NCBI GenBank assembly: GCA_025916135.1
Contig: CP104793.1
Span: forward strand, 2,914,001-2,978,000
Origin: Rhodobacteraceae bacterium D3-12
Lineage (GTDB): Bacteria > Pseudomonadota > Alphaproteobacteria > Rhodobacterales > Rhodobacteraceae
Reading direction: 5' to 3'
Length of the DNA: 64,000 nucleotides
Shown here: piece by piece, positions 48,759-57,314 of the stretch
How positions within the stretch are numbered: position 1 is the stretch's first letter
How the letters are laid out: each line of letters begins with the position of its first letter
Notes under the pieces: model-generated
What the model was told of the DNA's origin: nothing
Database searches by the model: none
What the model saw: only the letters and a program-made list of their open reading frames with translations
Program-made: the position numbers and the translations under genes

Positions 48759-49888
48759 GACTTGTCCTTCTCCTTGTTGGTCTTCGGCACCTGTTGACGG
48801 GCGCTCTGGTTTGGTTTCGGGTTAATATCCGGGGCGTATTTGTCCCCGGCAGGGAAAACCTTGGCATTGCTCCAGTTCACGAACGCCTTGTCCCCGACTT
48901 CGGGGATCGCGGCGCCGTCACGGTTGGACACCTGCGCAATCACAAGGTCCGTCGGGCTGAGCCGTATATGAAGGTCAATCAAACCGCCCATATAGGACAC
49001 GATCTCGACCGTGCCGGGCACGCTGTTTTGCATCGCAGTTGTCGCCTCATGCGTGATTTCCAGCCGCTCGGGACGCAGCGCCATCAAGGCCTCGCCGCTC
49101 CCCGAAGAGCCACCGTCAAGCACCAGACCGCCCTTGGTGCGGAACTTGCCATCCGACAACACGCCTTCAAGGAAGCTGGAGCGCCCGACAAATCCCGCCA
49201 CAAACCGGTTCGCCGGGTTTTCATAAAGATCCCGTTGCTTGCCGACCTGACGCACCTGACCTTCGCTCATCACCACCAGACGGTCGCCCATGATCAGGGC
49301 TTCCTCCTGATCGTGGGTCACGATCACGGCGGTGATGCCCAGACGCTGTTGCAGGGCGCGGATCTCGATGCGCACCTCATGGCGCAGCTTGGCATCAAGG
49401 TTCGACAACGGTTCGTCCAGCAACAGCACATCCGGCTGGAACACCAGCGCCCGCGCCAGAGCGACCCGCTGTTGCTGCCCGCCCGACATCTGCCGCGGAT
49501 AGCGATCCGCCAGATGGTCAAGCTGTACAAGAGACAGCGATTCCATCACCTTGGGCTTGATCTCGGCCTTGGGAATGCCGCGCATTTCCAAGCCAAAGGC
49601 GACATTCTCGGCCACCGTCATATGCGGGAACAACGCATAGTTCTGGAACACCAGACCCGTGTTGCGCTTCCACGGCGGCAGGCCGGTGATGTCATTGCCG
49701 CCAATGCGGATGTTGCCTGCTGTCGGGTCGATAAAGCCCGCGATCATCCGCAAGGTCGTGGTTTTGCCACAGCCAGACGGCCCCAGCAGCACCATGAATT
49801 CACCTTCGTTGATATCCAGATTGACGTTTTGCGCGGCTTGGAAGTCGCCGTAATGCTTGGTCAATCCCTCTAGTTCTAGTCGTGCCAT
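48755..49888 (-). CDS. ABC importer ATPase of the PotA type
   Basis: A 377-residue ATPase with Walker A GPSGCGKTTTLRM, signature MSGGQQQRVALARAL and Walker B VLLLDEPLSNLD. A C-terminal TOBE region (ALRPERLEI) and a 50-residue extension follow. Start ATG 49888 shares one base with the stop of the preceding permease (TGATG). It is the third gene of a six-gene run starting at amidohydrolase 3. Confidence 0.93.
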   Translation of the reverse strand: MARLELEGLTKHYGDFQAAQNVNLDINEGEFMVLLGPSGCGKTTTLRMIAGFIDPTAGNIRIGGNDITGLPPWKRNTGLVFQNYALFPHMTVAENVAFGLEMRGIPKAEIKPKVMESLSLVQLDHLADRYPRQMSGGQQQRVALARALVFQPDVLLLDEPLSNLDAKLRHEVRIEIRALQQRLGITAVIVTHDQEEALIMGDRLVVMSEGQVRQVGKQRDLYENPANRFVAGFVGRSSFLEGVLSDGKFRTKGGLVLDGGSSGSGEALMALRPERLEITHEATTAMQNSVPGTVEIVSYMGGLIDLHIRLSPTDLVIAQVSNRDGAAIPEVGDKAFVNWSNAKVFPAGDKYAPDINPKPNQSARQQVPKTNKEKDKS

Positions 49889-50712
49889 CACACCACCCGG
49901 CTAAGTTTTACAAATCGGTCAGTGACCAAGAGAGCGACCGTGATCACCACGATCTGCAGCACCGAAATCGCTGCGATCGACGGGTCGATCCGCCATTGCA
50001 GATACTGCAAAATCGCAATCGGTAGGGTTGTCTGCCCCGGTGCCACCAAAAACAGGCTCATCTCTAGGTTCCCGAACGAGGCCACGAACCCAAACAGCGC
50101 CCCTGCCACCACACCCGGCAGGATCGACGGAACCGTGATCCGGCGGAACGCGGTAAACCGGTTCGCCCCAAGGTTCAGCGCCGCCTCCTCCAACGTCCGG
50201 TCAAACCCGGCAAGAGAGGCAAGGATCAATCGCGTCGCCCATGGAATGACCAACAGCACATGGCCAAACACCAGACCCCAGAACGATCCCATCAACGGCA
50301 GGCCGGTCTTGATCTCGGTCTGCACCTGAAACACGAACAAAGCAAAGCCCAGCACGATCCCCGGCACGATCAACGGCATCAGCAACAGGTTGCTGATCAC
50401 CCCTGAACCGGTGAACTTGTGCCGGCTGATCGCCAGCGCCGCAGGCAGCGCAACCATCAATCCGATCAGCGTCGCCAGAACCCCGACCTTGAGAGAGGTG
50501 AAGAAAGCGTCGATGAACCGCTCGTCCTGAATGGCCGTCTGATACCATTCCAGCGAATAGCCCTCGGGCGGGTAATTCGGGATGGATTGCTCATAAAACG
50601 AGAGCCATGTGACAAAGATTAGCGGCAGCGACAGATAGAGAAAGCCGATGAAGGCCACCGTGTTCAGCGTCCAGCGCCGCAGGCGCCGCGCTCCGATCCC
50701 CGCGCCGCTCAT
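49888..50712 (-). CDS. Spermidine/putrescine-type ABC importer permease (PotC-like)
   Basis: A 274-residue permease. The MetI loop is EEAALNLGANRFTAFRRITVPSILPGVVAG. Six transmembrane segments fit the family. Its ATG overlaps the stop of amidohydrolase 2 by four bases, which places hydrolase and importer in one coupled unit; this is the strongest link between the importer and hydrolysis of its substrate. Confidence 0.92.
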   Translation of the reverse strand: MSGAGIGARRLRRWTLNTVAFIGFLYLSLPLIFVTWLSFYEQSIPNYPPEGYSLEWYQTAIQDERFIDAFFTSLKVGVLATLIGLMVALPAALAISRHKFTGSGVISNLLLMPLIVPGIVLGFALFVFQVQTEIKTGLPLMGSFWGLVFGHVLLVIPWATRLILASLAGFDRTLEEAALNLGANRFTAFRRITVPSILPGVVAGALFGFVASFGNLEMSLFLVAPGQTTLPIAILQYLQWRIDPSIAAISVLQIVVITVALLVTDRFVKLSRVV

Positions 50713-51956
50713 GCCGCCACTCCTAGGGTGTTCTTGTGGAAAGCCCCGCCCTTCATGATCATGGGCATATGCCGCCCCTGCCCTTCAAGCAGGGTAATAT
50801 CCTCAACCGGGTCACCATCGACCAAGATCATGTCGGCCCATGCGCCCTCGGCAATGGTGCCAAGCTGCCCGGTGCGGCGCAGGATCTCGGCGCCGATGCT
50901 CGTGGCCGAGCGGATGATGTCAATCGCGGGCATCACCTCGCGGCGGATCGAAAACTCGCGGCTCTGATCTTCCATCAGCTCGCCCAGCAGGTCGGTGCCA
51001 TAGCCAATCTTGACCCCCGCCGCGCGACAAATCTCAAGCGAGCGATAGCCACCATCCAGCACCATCTCGTTTTTCTCCAACATGCTGGCGGGCATGCCGT
51101 AATCGGCGGCGCGTTCCTTCATCGCCACATAGGCGATCAGGTTGGGCACGATAAAGGCCCCCTTTTCGGCCATCAATGCGGCGGCTTTGTCGTCGATCAG
51201 ATTGCCATGCTCGATGGTGCGCACACCATGTTTGACGGCGCGATAGATCGCCTCGGCGGAATAGGCATGCGCCAACACATAGCGCCCGAAATTCTCGGCC
51301 TCTTCAACGGCGGCCTCGATCTCGGGGATCGAGAATTGCAAACTGTCCAGCGGATCATAGGGCGAGGCGACCCCGCCCGAGACCATGATCTTGACCTGAT
51401 CGGCGCCTTGGCGCATCTGCTCGCGCACCACTTTGCGCACCTGATCCTCGCCATCGACCACGATGCGCAAAAACGCCATGCCGTTGCAGCACGGGCAATC
51501 ATAGCCCGGATTGGTGCGCGACCGCCCGTCGCTGTGTCCGCCCGTCGGCCCGATCGACCGGCACGAGATAAACAGCCGCGGCCCCTCGATCAGCCCCTGC
51601 TCGATCGCGGTTTTCATGCCCCAATCGGTGCCGCCCGCGTCACGCGCGGTGGTAAAGCCACGGTCGATCATCCCTTTGAGCCGCACCGCCCCGCGGGCCG
51701 AAGCGAGCGTCATCGGCACGTCTTCCAACCGGCGGGTGTAAACCTCGCTGTGCATCGAATGGACGTGGCAATCAATCAGCCCCGGCATCAACGTCCGCCC
51801 GCCACAATCCACCACAGTGGCGCTGTCGGATGTGATCGGCACATCGCTGACTTCTTTGATGCGGTCTTTTTCCACCAACACTTCATAGCCTTCTCGCGGC
51901 GCATCAAAGGCGGGGTCGAGCAGTTTCAGGTTCTTGAACAAAAGGGGCGCGGTCAT
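50709..51956 (-). CDS. COG1228 metal-dependent amidohydrolase 2, with CPCC insert
   Basis: A 415-residue amidohydrolase. HxH in LIDCHVHSM (H64, H66), lysine in VKIMVSGGVASPYDP, histidines in VLAHAYS and TIEHGN, and aspartate in GYGTDLLGEL are present. After TGGHSDGRSR comes CPCC at residues 154-157 (51486-51497), which amidohydrolase 3 has as CACC. This tight cysteine group might bind an extra metal. It is closely related to amidohydrolase 3 along its length, so the two probably arose by tandem duplication. It is translationally coupled to the PotC-like permease. Confidence 0.9.
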   Translation of the reverse strand: MTAPLLFKNLKLLDPAFDAPREGYEVLVEKDRIKEVSDVPITSDSATVVDCGGRTLMPGLIDCHVHSMHSEVYTRRLEDVPMTLASARGAVRLKGMIDRGFTTARDAGGTDWGMKTAIEQGLIEGPRLFISCRSIGPTGGHSDGRSRTNPGYDCPCCNGMAFLRIVVDGEDQVRKVVREQMRQGADQVKIMVSGGVASPYDPLDSLQFSIPEIEAAVEEAENFGRYVLAHAYSAEAIYRAVKHGVRTIEHGNLIDDKAAALMAEKGAFIVPNLIAYVAMKERAADYGMPASMLEKNEMVLDGGYRSLEICRAAGVKIGYGTDLLGELMEDQSREFSIRREVMPAIDIIRSATSIGAEILRRTGQLGTIAEGAWADMILVDGDPVEDITLLEGQGRHMPMIMKGGAFHKNTLGVAA

Positions 51957-52022
51957 CGCTTGATCTCATCCTGACGGTGGGCATTACGGGCTCTAATTCG
52001 GGCGGCGGTTCGGCTCATCATG

Positions 52023-53294
52023 TCAATGCAGTGTATTCTTGAAGAAGCTGCCGTCCTTCATGATCACGGGAATATTGGCTCCCTGATCCCCCAGCAGCGA
52101 CAGGTCTTTGAGCGGGTCATCCTCGACGACGATCAGATCGGCATAGGCACCGGGGCGCAGACAGCCCAACTCACCCTGACGCTGGATCACCTCGGCGCCG
52201 ACCAAGGTGGCCGAGCGGATGATATCCATCGCCGGAAGAACCTCTGAGCGGATCACGAATTCGCGGCTCTGATCAATCCGCAGCTGGCCCAGCAGGTCCG
52301 AGCCATAGGCAACCGGCAGGCCCGCCGCCTTGCAGATTTCAAGCGAGCGCAGCCCGCCTTCGATCACGATGTCGTTCTTTTCCAGCATGTCGGCATCCAT
52401 GCCGAAGCTCTCGGCGCGTTCCTTCATGGCGTAATAGGCAATCAGATTGGCGATCATATACATGCCTTTGTCCGCCATCGCTTTGGCCGCTTCCTCGTTG
52501 ATGAGGTTGCCATGCTCGATGGTGCGCACACCGCCCTCGGCGGCGCGCAGGATCGCTTCGGGGGAATAGGCGTGGGCGCAGACATAGCGCCCGAACGCCG
52601 CCGCCTCTTCGGTCGCGGCCCGCACTTCGCTCATCGAAAACTGCAATGAATCGAGCGGATCATAAGGCGAGGCAACACCGCCCGACATCATGATCTTGAT
52701 ATGGTCACAGCCCTGGCGCATCTCTTCGCGCACCATCTTGCGCACCTCAGTCGCGCCATCGGCAATCGCCAGCCCAAAGGACAGCGCATCACAACAGGCA
52801 CAGCGCAAATCCATCGACTTTGCATCGGTGCGCCGCCGCCCGTCACTATGTCCGCCCGTCGGCCCGATCCCGCGCCCGGCAATAAACAGACGCGGCCCCG
52901 CAAACAGCCCGTCGTCGATCCCCTGCCGCAAGCCCCAGTCCGATCCGCCGGTGTCGCGCACCGTCGTGAAGCCGCGGCTCAACATCGCCTTCGCCTCGAC
53001 CATCGCATGCGCCGTCATCAAGGTCAGCGGCATCGATTCCAGCTTGGCCAGCGACACTTCGCTCAGCGTCAGATGCACATGCGAGTCGATCAGACCCGGC
53101 ATCAAAACCCGGCCGCCACAATCGATTACATCGGCGTTTTCCGCCTTGATCGGGCGATCGGAAAATTCGACGATCCGATTGCCCTCAATCAACAGCTCCC
53201 ACCCCTCCAGAAGCTCGTCCTGTTCGGGGTCAAGTATCCGCGCATTCTTGAAAATCATCTGACCAGAGGCTGTCTGCATCGCTGTTCCGATCAT
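52023..53294 (-). CDS. COG1228 metal-dependent amidohydrolase 3, with CACC insert
   Basis: A 423-residue amidohydrolase. HxH in LIDSHVHLT (H72, H74), lysine in IKIMMSGGVASPYDP, histidines in VCAHAYS and TIEHGN, and aspartate in AYGSDLLGQL. CACC lies at 165-168 (52791-52802). It shares SPYDPLDSLQFS and long stretches with amidohydrolase 2. It is the first gene of a run amidohydrolase 3-amidohydrolase 2-potC-potA-potD-potB; the upstream promoter should be in the 375-bp spacer to CobW. Start could also be M at residue 6. Confidence 0.9.
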   Translation of the reverse strand: MIGTAMQTASGQMIFKNARILDPEQDELLEGWELLIEGNRIVEFSDRPIKAENADVIDCGGRVLMPGLIDSHVHLTLSEVSLAKLESMPLTLMTAHAMVEAKAMLSRGFTTVRDTGGSDWGLRQGIDDGLFAGPRLFIAGRGIGPTGGHSDGRRRTDAKSMDLRCACCDALSFGLAIADGATEVRKMVREEMRQGCDHIKIMMSGGVASPYDPLDSLQFSMSEVRAATEEAAAFGRYVCAHAYSPEAILRAAEGGVRTIEHGNLINEEAAKAMADKGMYMIANLIAYYAMKERAESFGMDADMLEKNDIVIEGGLRSLEICKAAGLPVAYGSDLLGQLRIDQSREFVIRSEVLPAMDIIRSATLVGAEVIQRQGELGCLRPGAYADLIVVEDDPLKDLSLLGDQGANIPVIMKDGSFFKNTLH

Positions 53295-53669
53295 CCCTTC
53301 GGCTCTCGCTCCGGCCTAACGGGGTCTGCTGCGATGCGGCGAAAAACATCCTGTTTTCAGAATGTTACGCGCATGCCCTAAGCCTGCGCCCATCGCCACC
53401 TTACAGCCCCCGGACCGTCATGTTGTCGTTACACGTCGATCCTGCGTGGAAAAAACACGCCCTGTCAAATCCGAAATTAATTTTGCATACTTGCCTAATA
53501 AAAACAGACGTGTTTGTGTTTATCTGCTCAGATTCTCATCACAAAGGACGCTGGAAAGACCGGAAAACGCGCCCGAATCACTCCCGAACTGATTCGTTTT
53601 TGACCCACCCCAACGACTCGGCGCAGAGGGCTCTCCAAACGTCGACCATGACCAGCAAGGTGCCAATAC
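53295..53669. promoter_or_regulatory. Divergent promoter region between amidohydrolase 3 and CobW
   Basis: A 375-bp gene-free stretch that should carry promoters for the minus-strand hydrolase-importer operon and the plus-strand CobW gene. The middle (about 53450-53540) is clearly AT-rich, unlike the rest of the window. I find no GACCGATCGGTC-type site or other strong palindrome. Confidence 0.55.
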
Positions 53670-54701
53670 ATGCCGCAAGACAGCCGCCCTCCCCTCCCCG
53701 TCATTATCCTCACCGGATTTCTTGGCGCGGGCAAAACCACGCTCTTGCAACGCATCCTTTCGCAGAAAAACGGCCCCCGCTACGGCGTGTTGGTCAATGA
53801 CTTTGGCGCCATCAATATCGACGCCGACCTGATCACGGAAACCGGGCGCGACGGGGTGGTCAGCCTCGAGAATGGCTGCATCTGCTGCACCATCCGCGAT
53901 GATCTGGTCGCCGCACTGCACCAGATCCTCGAACAGCCCAACCGCCCCGAACGGCTGGTGATCGAAGCCAGCGGCGTGTCGCGGCCCCTGCAAATTGTCG
54001 AAGCCCTCGAAGACCCCGAGATCGAGCCGCAAACCCTGCTCGACGGGGTCTATTGCCTGATTGATTGCGGCGCGTTCCTTGATCTCGACTTTGCCTCGAC
54101 CGAACTCGCCATGGATCAGGTCATGGGCTCCGACCTTGCCATTCTGAACAAAAGCGATCTGGCCGATGACGCCCAGATGGAACAGATCGAAACCGTGCTG
54201 CGCACCGCCCAGCCGCGGCTGAAAACCCTGCGCACCACCGGTGCGGTGGTGCCGAACGAACTGCTCGCCGGGCTGCCCGATCCGGTCGCCTCGGGCCTTG
54301 TCGATCACGATGAATGCGCCGATCCGTCCTGTGGCTGCCACGACCATCACCACGATCACCACCACGACCACGCACATGACCACACTCACGCGCATGACCA
54401 TGACCACGATCACACCCATAACGAGGAATTCCGCTCGTGGTCATGGCAGGGCACGGGCCGCTTTGCCGCCTCTGATGTCAAATCCTTCATGGCCGCGCTG
54501 CCGCCGCAAATCCTGCGCGCCAAAGGTATCCTTGTCGGCCCCGAGGGCGAGCGCCTGCGCTGTGATCTCGTCGGCAAACGCCACAGCGTCAAACGCGAAG
54601 ACGCCGCCGCGCCCGCGCTCTCGACCTTTGTTCTGATCGGCCGAAGCGAGGCGCTCGACCCTGACGCGCTCACCGCCGGTTTTGAGGCGATGAAGTGTTA
54701 A
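53670..54701 (+). CDS. CobW/P47K family GTPase with long histidine-rich segment
   Basis: A 343-residue G3E GTPase, a putative metallochaperone. It has Walker A GFLGAGKTTLLQR, the metal-binding CxCC motif in NGCICCTIRDD, and NKSDLADDAQ. Residues about 219-245 are made of His-Asp pairs (HHHDHHHD, HDHTHAHD, HDHDHTH), the metal-storage tail of this family, and may bind zinc or cobalt. A CobW_C domain follows. Its position between amidohydrolases and an M24 peptidase suggests it may supply metal to those enzymes; this is inference. Confidence 0.9.
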   Translation: MPQDSRPPLPVIILTGFLGAGKTTLLQRILSQKNGPRYGVLVNDFGAINIDADLITETGRDGVVSLENGCICCTIRDDLVAALHQILEQPNRPERLVIEASGVSRPLQIVEALEDPEIEPQTLLDGVYCLIDCGAFLDLDFASTELAMDQVMGSDLAILNKSDLADDAQMEQIETVLRTAQPRLKTLRTTGAVVPNELLAGLPDPVASGLVDHDECADPSCGCHDHHHDHHHDHAHDHTHAHDHDHDHTHNEEFRSWSWQGTGRFAASDVKSFMAALPPQILRAKGILVGPEGERLRCDLVGKRHSVKREDAAAPALSTFVLIGRSEALDPDALTAGFEAMKC

Positions 54702-54810
54702 GCCACGCGCGCGCCGCCACCCATTTTCGCCTGTCTTGCCCACCCCGCCCGCATATCGCGGGTGCAAGGGCACAGGCATTCAACCAGACCCAACAACGGA
54801 GATAAATACT

Positions 54811-56028
54811 ATGACGATTGGCATTGGTGGCTCAACGGTCCAAGAAGAACTCGCAAAGATGACGCCACTCTACACCGATGTGCCGCGCATCGGGGTTGAT
54901 GATTACATCGCCCGCGTCAAACGCGCCCAAGAGATGATGCGCGAAAAAGGCATCGACGCGCTCTATCTCGATAGCTCGCCCAACCTGTTTTACTTCACCG
55001 GCATGTCCCTCAAACTGACCGAGCGTTTGCACGGCGCCATCATCCCGGTCGAAGGCGATGTCATCTATCTCTCGCCCAGCTTTGAAGAGCCGAAAACCCG
55101 CTCTCTCATGCTGTTCGGCGACGATGTGCGCGTCTGGGAAGAACACGAAGACCCGACCGCGCTGGTCGCCGATACCCTGCTCGGGATGGGCCTGCCCGGC
55201 AACACCATCGCCGTCGATCCGCTGACGCCGTTCTTTTCCTTTGACGGGTTCCGCCGTCACGGCAACCGCTTTGATTTCGTCAATGGCGACGCGATCACCG
55301 CCGCCTGCCGAATGGTCAAATCCGACGCCGAAATCGAACTGCTGCGCGCCGCCAACATGATCACGCTTGAGGTCCACAAAGCCGTGGCGCGTATCCTGCG
55401 CCCCGGCATCAAAGCCAGCGAGGCCGGTGAATTCGCGCTCGAAGCGCACCGCCGCCTTGGCGCGGTCTCGCCGGGGGGAAAGCCGCTCATTATGTTTGGC
55501 CCCGAAACCGCCTATCCTCACGGGGTCGGCTATGATCAAGAGCTGAAAGAGGGCGACATGGTCCTCGTTGACATCGGTGGTTTTGTTGGCGGCTACCGCT
55601 CGGACATGACCCGCACCTATGTCTTTGGCGACCCGACCCCGCGCCAGCGCGAAGTCTGGGAGATCGAGCAGACATCGCAACTCGCCGGTTTCAACGCCGC
55701 CGTGCTCGATGATCCGTGCGAAAACGTCGACAATGCCGCGCGCAAAGTCATCGGCGACGCGGGCTTCTCACCGGATTACGAAACGCCGGGCCTGCCGCAT
55801 CGCACCGGCCACGGCATCGGCCTCGAGGTTCACGAAGCCACCTATATGGTGCGTGGCAACATGACCCCGATGCAGCCGGGGCTGTGCTTCTCGGTCGAGC
55901 CGACAATCTGTATCTACGGTGAATTCGGCATCCGGCTCGAAGATTGCGCCTATATGACGGCTGATGGCCCGAAATGGCTGACACCGCCGTCGCCGAGCAT
56001 TGACGATCCGTTCGGCTACGAGGTCTAA
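54811..56028 (+). CDS. M24 family aminopeptidase P-like metallopeptidase (Xaa-Pro peptidase)
   Basis: A 405-residue M24 peptidase with intact metal ligands: D and D in VLVDIGGFVGGYRSDMTRTYVFGD, H in RTGHGIGLEVHEA, E in SVEPTICI and E in GIRLEDCAY. These bind two metal ions (Mn, Zn or Co). The N-terminal creatinase-like domain is YIARVKRAQEMMREKGIDALYLDSSPNLFYFTGMS. It probably removes the residue before proline or acts as prolidase. Start ATG 54811, GGAG upstream. Its contrast with the metal-free M24 protein at 37868 suggests division of labour. Confidence 0.88.
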   Translation: MTIGIGGSTVQEELAKMTPLYTDVPRIGVDDYIARVKRAQEMMREKGIDALYLDSSPNLFYFTGMSLKLTERLHGAIIPVEGDVIYLSPSFEEPKTRSLMLFGDDVRVWEEHEDPTALVADTLLGMGLPGNTIAVDPLTPFFSFDGFRRHGNRFDFVNGDAITAACRMVKSDAEIELLRAANMITLEVHKAVARILRPGIKASEAGEFALEAHRRLGAVSPGGKPLIMFGPETAYPHGVGYDQELKEGDMVLVDIGGFVGGYRSDMTRTYVFGDPTPRQREVWEIEQTSQLAGFNAAVLDDPCENVDNAARKVIGDAGFSPDYETPGLPHRTGHGIGLEVHEATYMVRGNMTPMQPGLCFSVEPTICIYGEFGIRLEDCAYMTADGPKWLTPPSPSIDDPFGYEV

Positions 56029-56033
56029 GATCC

Positions 56034-56060
56034 GGCGCGCGGCCTTGCGGGCCGCGCGCC
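56034..56060 (+). terminator. Perfect GC-rich stem-loop after the M24 peptidase gene
   Basis: GGCGCGCGGCC, loop TTGCG, GGCCGCGCGCC: a perfect 11-bp stem six bases after the TAA, with no T run. It probably ends or trims the CobW-M24 transcript. Confidence 0.6.
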
Positions 56061-56192
56061 CCGTTAACCTTAACAGGCGTTAACCCCTCCCCGCCGCCCG
56101 GCAGCCGAGAGTCAGCCGGATGTCAGCCGGGAGTCACCCCCCTGATCCATGCGCTACGCTCATGTTAACCACTTTGGAAAACACCCCAAAGG

Positions 56193-56906
56193 TTAACGCG
56201 CTGTTAATAACTTCGGCGGGATATGGCCGATATCGGGCAGGACAAGATCGGCCAAATGGGCCAGATCATCGGCTTGGGCAAGCCCCGTCAGCACCCCGAT
56301 CGTGCGCATTCCGGCGCGCCGTCCAGCGTCCAGATCATGGGTGCTGTCACCGACCATCGCGATGCGCTCAGGGGCCAGATTCATCGCCGCTGCAAAGGCC
56401 AAAAGCTGCCCCGGCGCGGGCTTACCGCCATAGCCGCTGTCGCAGCCCGCGATAAAATCGAACGCCTCCAGAATGCCCGCCTGCCCCAGATGCGCACGCG
56501 CCGGGGATTCGGCGTCATTTGTCGCCAGCCCGATGCGCAATCCCCGGCCCCGCAGCTCACTCAGAAGCGGCGCCAAGGGCACCGCTTGCGCCATCGGCGC
56601 GCTTGCCGCGCCGCTGTTCATCCGCGCCACGATTTCCGCCTCGGTTTTGCGCGACTGTAAGGGCACCAGCGCCTCGGCGATTTCTCCAACCGTGTGGGTG
56701 ATCGCAATTGAATCCGGCGCGAAGCTCTTGGTTTTCAAGCGAAATCCAATCGCATCGCCCATGGTCTCGGCGTGGCCAAGGTCGTTGTCGGCCAGCTCCA
56801 TAAGCAAGCCACAGGCCCAGTCCTCCCATGAGGCTGAAAACTCAAAAAGCGTGCCATCCTTGTCGAAAATCAGCCCGTCCAGATCGAGCATCTGCATCTG
56901 TGTCAT
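56193..56906 (-). CDS. HAD-superfamily phosphatase (phosphoglycolate phosphatase-like)
   Basis: A 237-residue hydrolase. Motif I is LIFDKDGTLFEF, motif II includes IGLATNDAESPARAHL, and motif IV is MVGDSTHDLDAGRRAG. The cap is helical, as in Gph/PGP phosphatases. I chose ATG 56906 (MTQMQMLDLDGL); the extended frame is not conserved-looking. The stop TAA at 56193 is inside a TTAA-N7-TTAA sequence. Substrate not certain; 2-phosphoglycolate is a guess. Confidence 0.83.
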   Translation of the reverse strand: MTQMQMLDLDGLIFDKDGTLFEFSASWEDWACGLLMELADNDLGHAETMGDAIGFRLKTKSFAPDSIAITHTVGEIAEALVPLQSRKTEAEIVARMNSGAASAPMAQAVPLAPLLSELRGRGLRIGLATNDAESPARAHLGQAGILEAFDFIAGCDSGYGGKPAPGQLLAFAAAMNLAPERIAMVGDSTHDLDAGRRAGMRTIGVLTGLAQADDLAHLADLVLPDIGHIPPKLLTAR

Positions 56907-56943
56907 TCTGCGTGCCTTGGGTGTTGGTTGCTGCCGCGTGGCG

Positions 56944-57228
56944 TTAGGTCCAATGCACCGCTTCCCCCCCCGGAAGAGCGGCCCGCGCCTGCATCGGCTG
57001 GTCATAGCTTACCCCGGCATTATCACAAAATGCCACCACCCAAGCGTCGTCCATCAGCAGAAAATCCAGCACCGAGCCAAGGAACTGCGGATCGCGCGCC
57101 CGCAGGCTCAATTCATCCGCCGCCGCGCCGGTCGACCCAAGGAAGATCGACAGCATTTCTTCGTCCCCCACAAGCCAGGCCAAAGCCGTTAGCGCCAGAG
57201 TTTCGGCAGAGTTTCGTGTTACAGACAT
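56944..57228 (-). CDS. DUF3572 family protein
   Basis: A 94-residue helical protein: SAETLALTALAWLVGDEEMLSIFLGSTGAAADELSLRARDPQFLGSVLDFLLMDDAWVVAFCDNAGV. This fits the alphaproteobacterial DUF3572 family, function unknown. The start is ATG 57228; the frame is open to 57312 but the extension is not family-like. It is divergent from the PleD-like gene, as is common for this pair in the group, with an 86-bp spacer between. Confidence 0.85.
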   Translation of the reverse strand: MSVTRNSAETLALTALAWLVGDEEMLSIFLGSTGAAADELSLRARDPQFLGSVLDFLLMDDAWVVAFCDNAGVSYDQPMQARAALPGGEAVHWT

Positions 57229-57314
57229 TTTGAACGGTCCCGGAAAGGATTTATTAACTACTCTAGTAGCAAGATAGACGAACGTCGTGCCACATTCAAA
57301 AGGGGGTACCAACC

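Noticed and set aside
32576-49947. Further GTGATCAC operators
   Set aside because: Copies at 32576-32583, 42001-42008 and 49940-49947 are single, lie within coding sequence and lack the TGTGATCACA extension; about one chance hit per 64 kb is expected for an 8-mer, so a few are not surprising.
54811-56028. DMSP lyase DddP, an M24-fold enzyme of roseobacters
   Set aside because: The N-terminus and overall sequence fit aminopeptidase P, not the DddP N-terminal region that I know; the metal ligands are those of peptidases.
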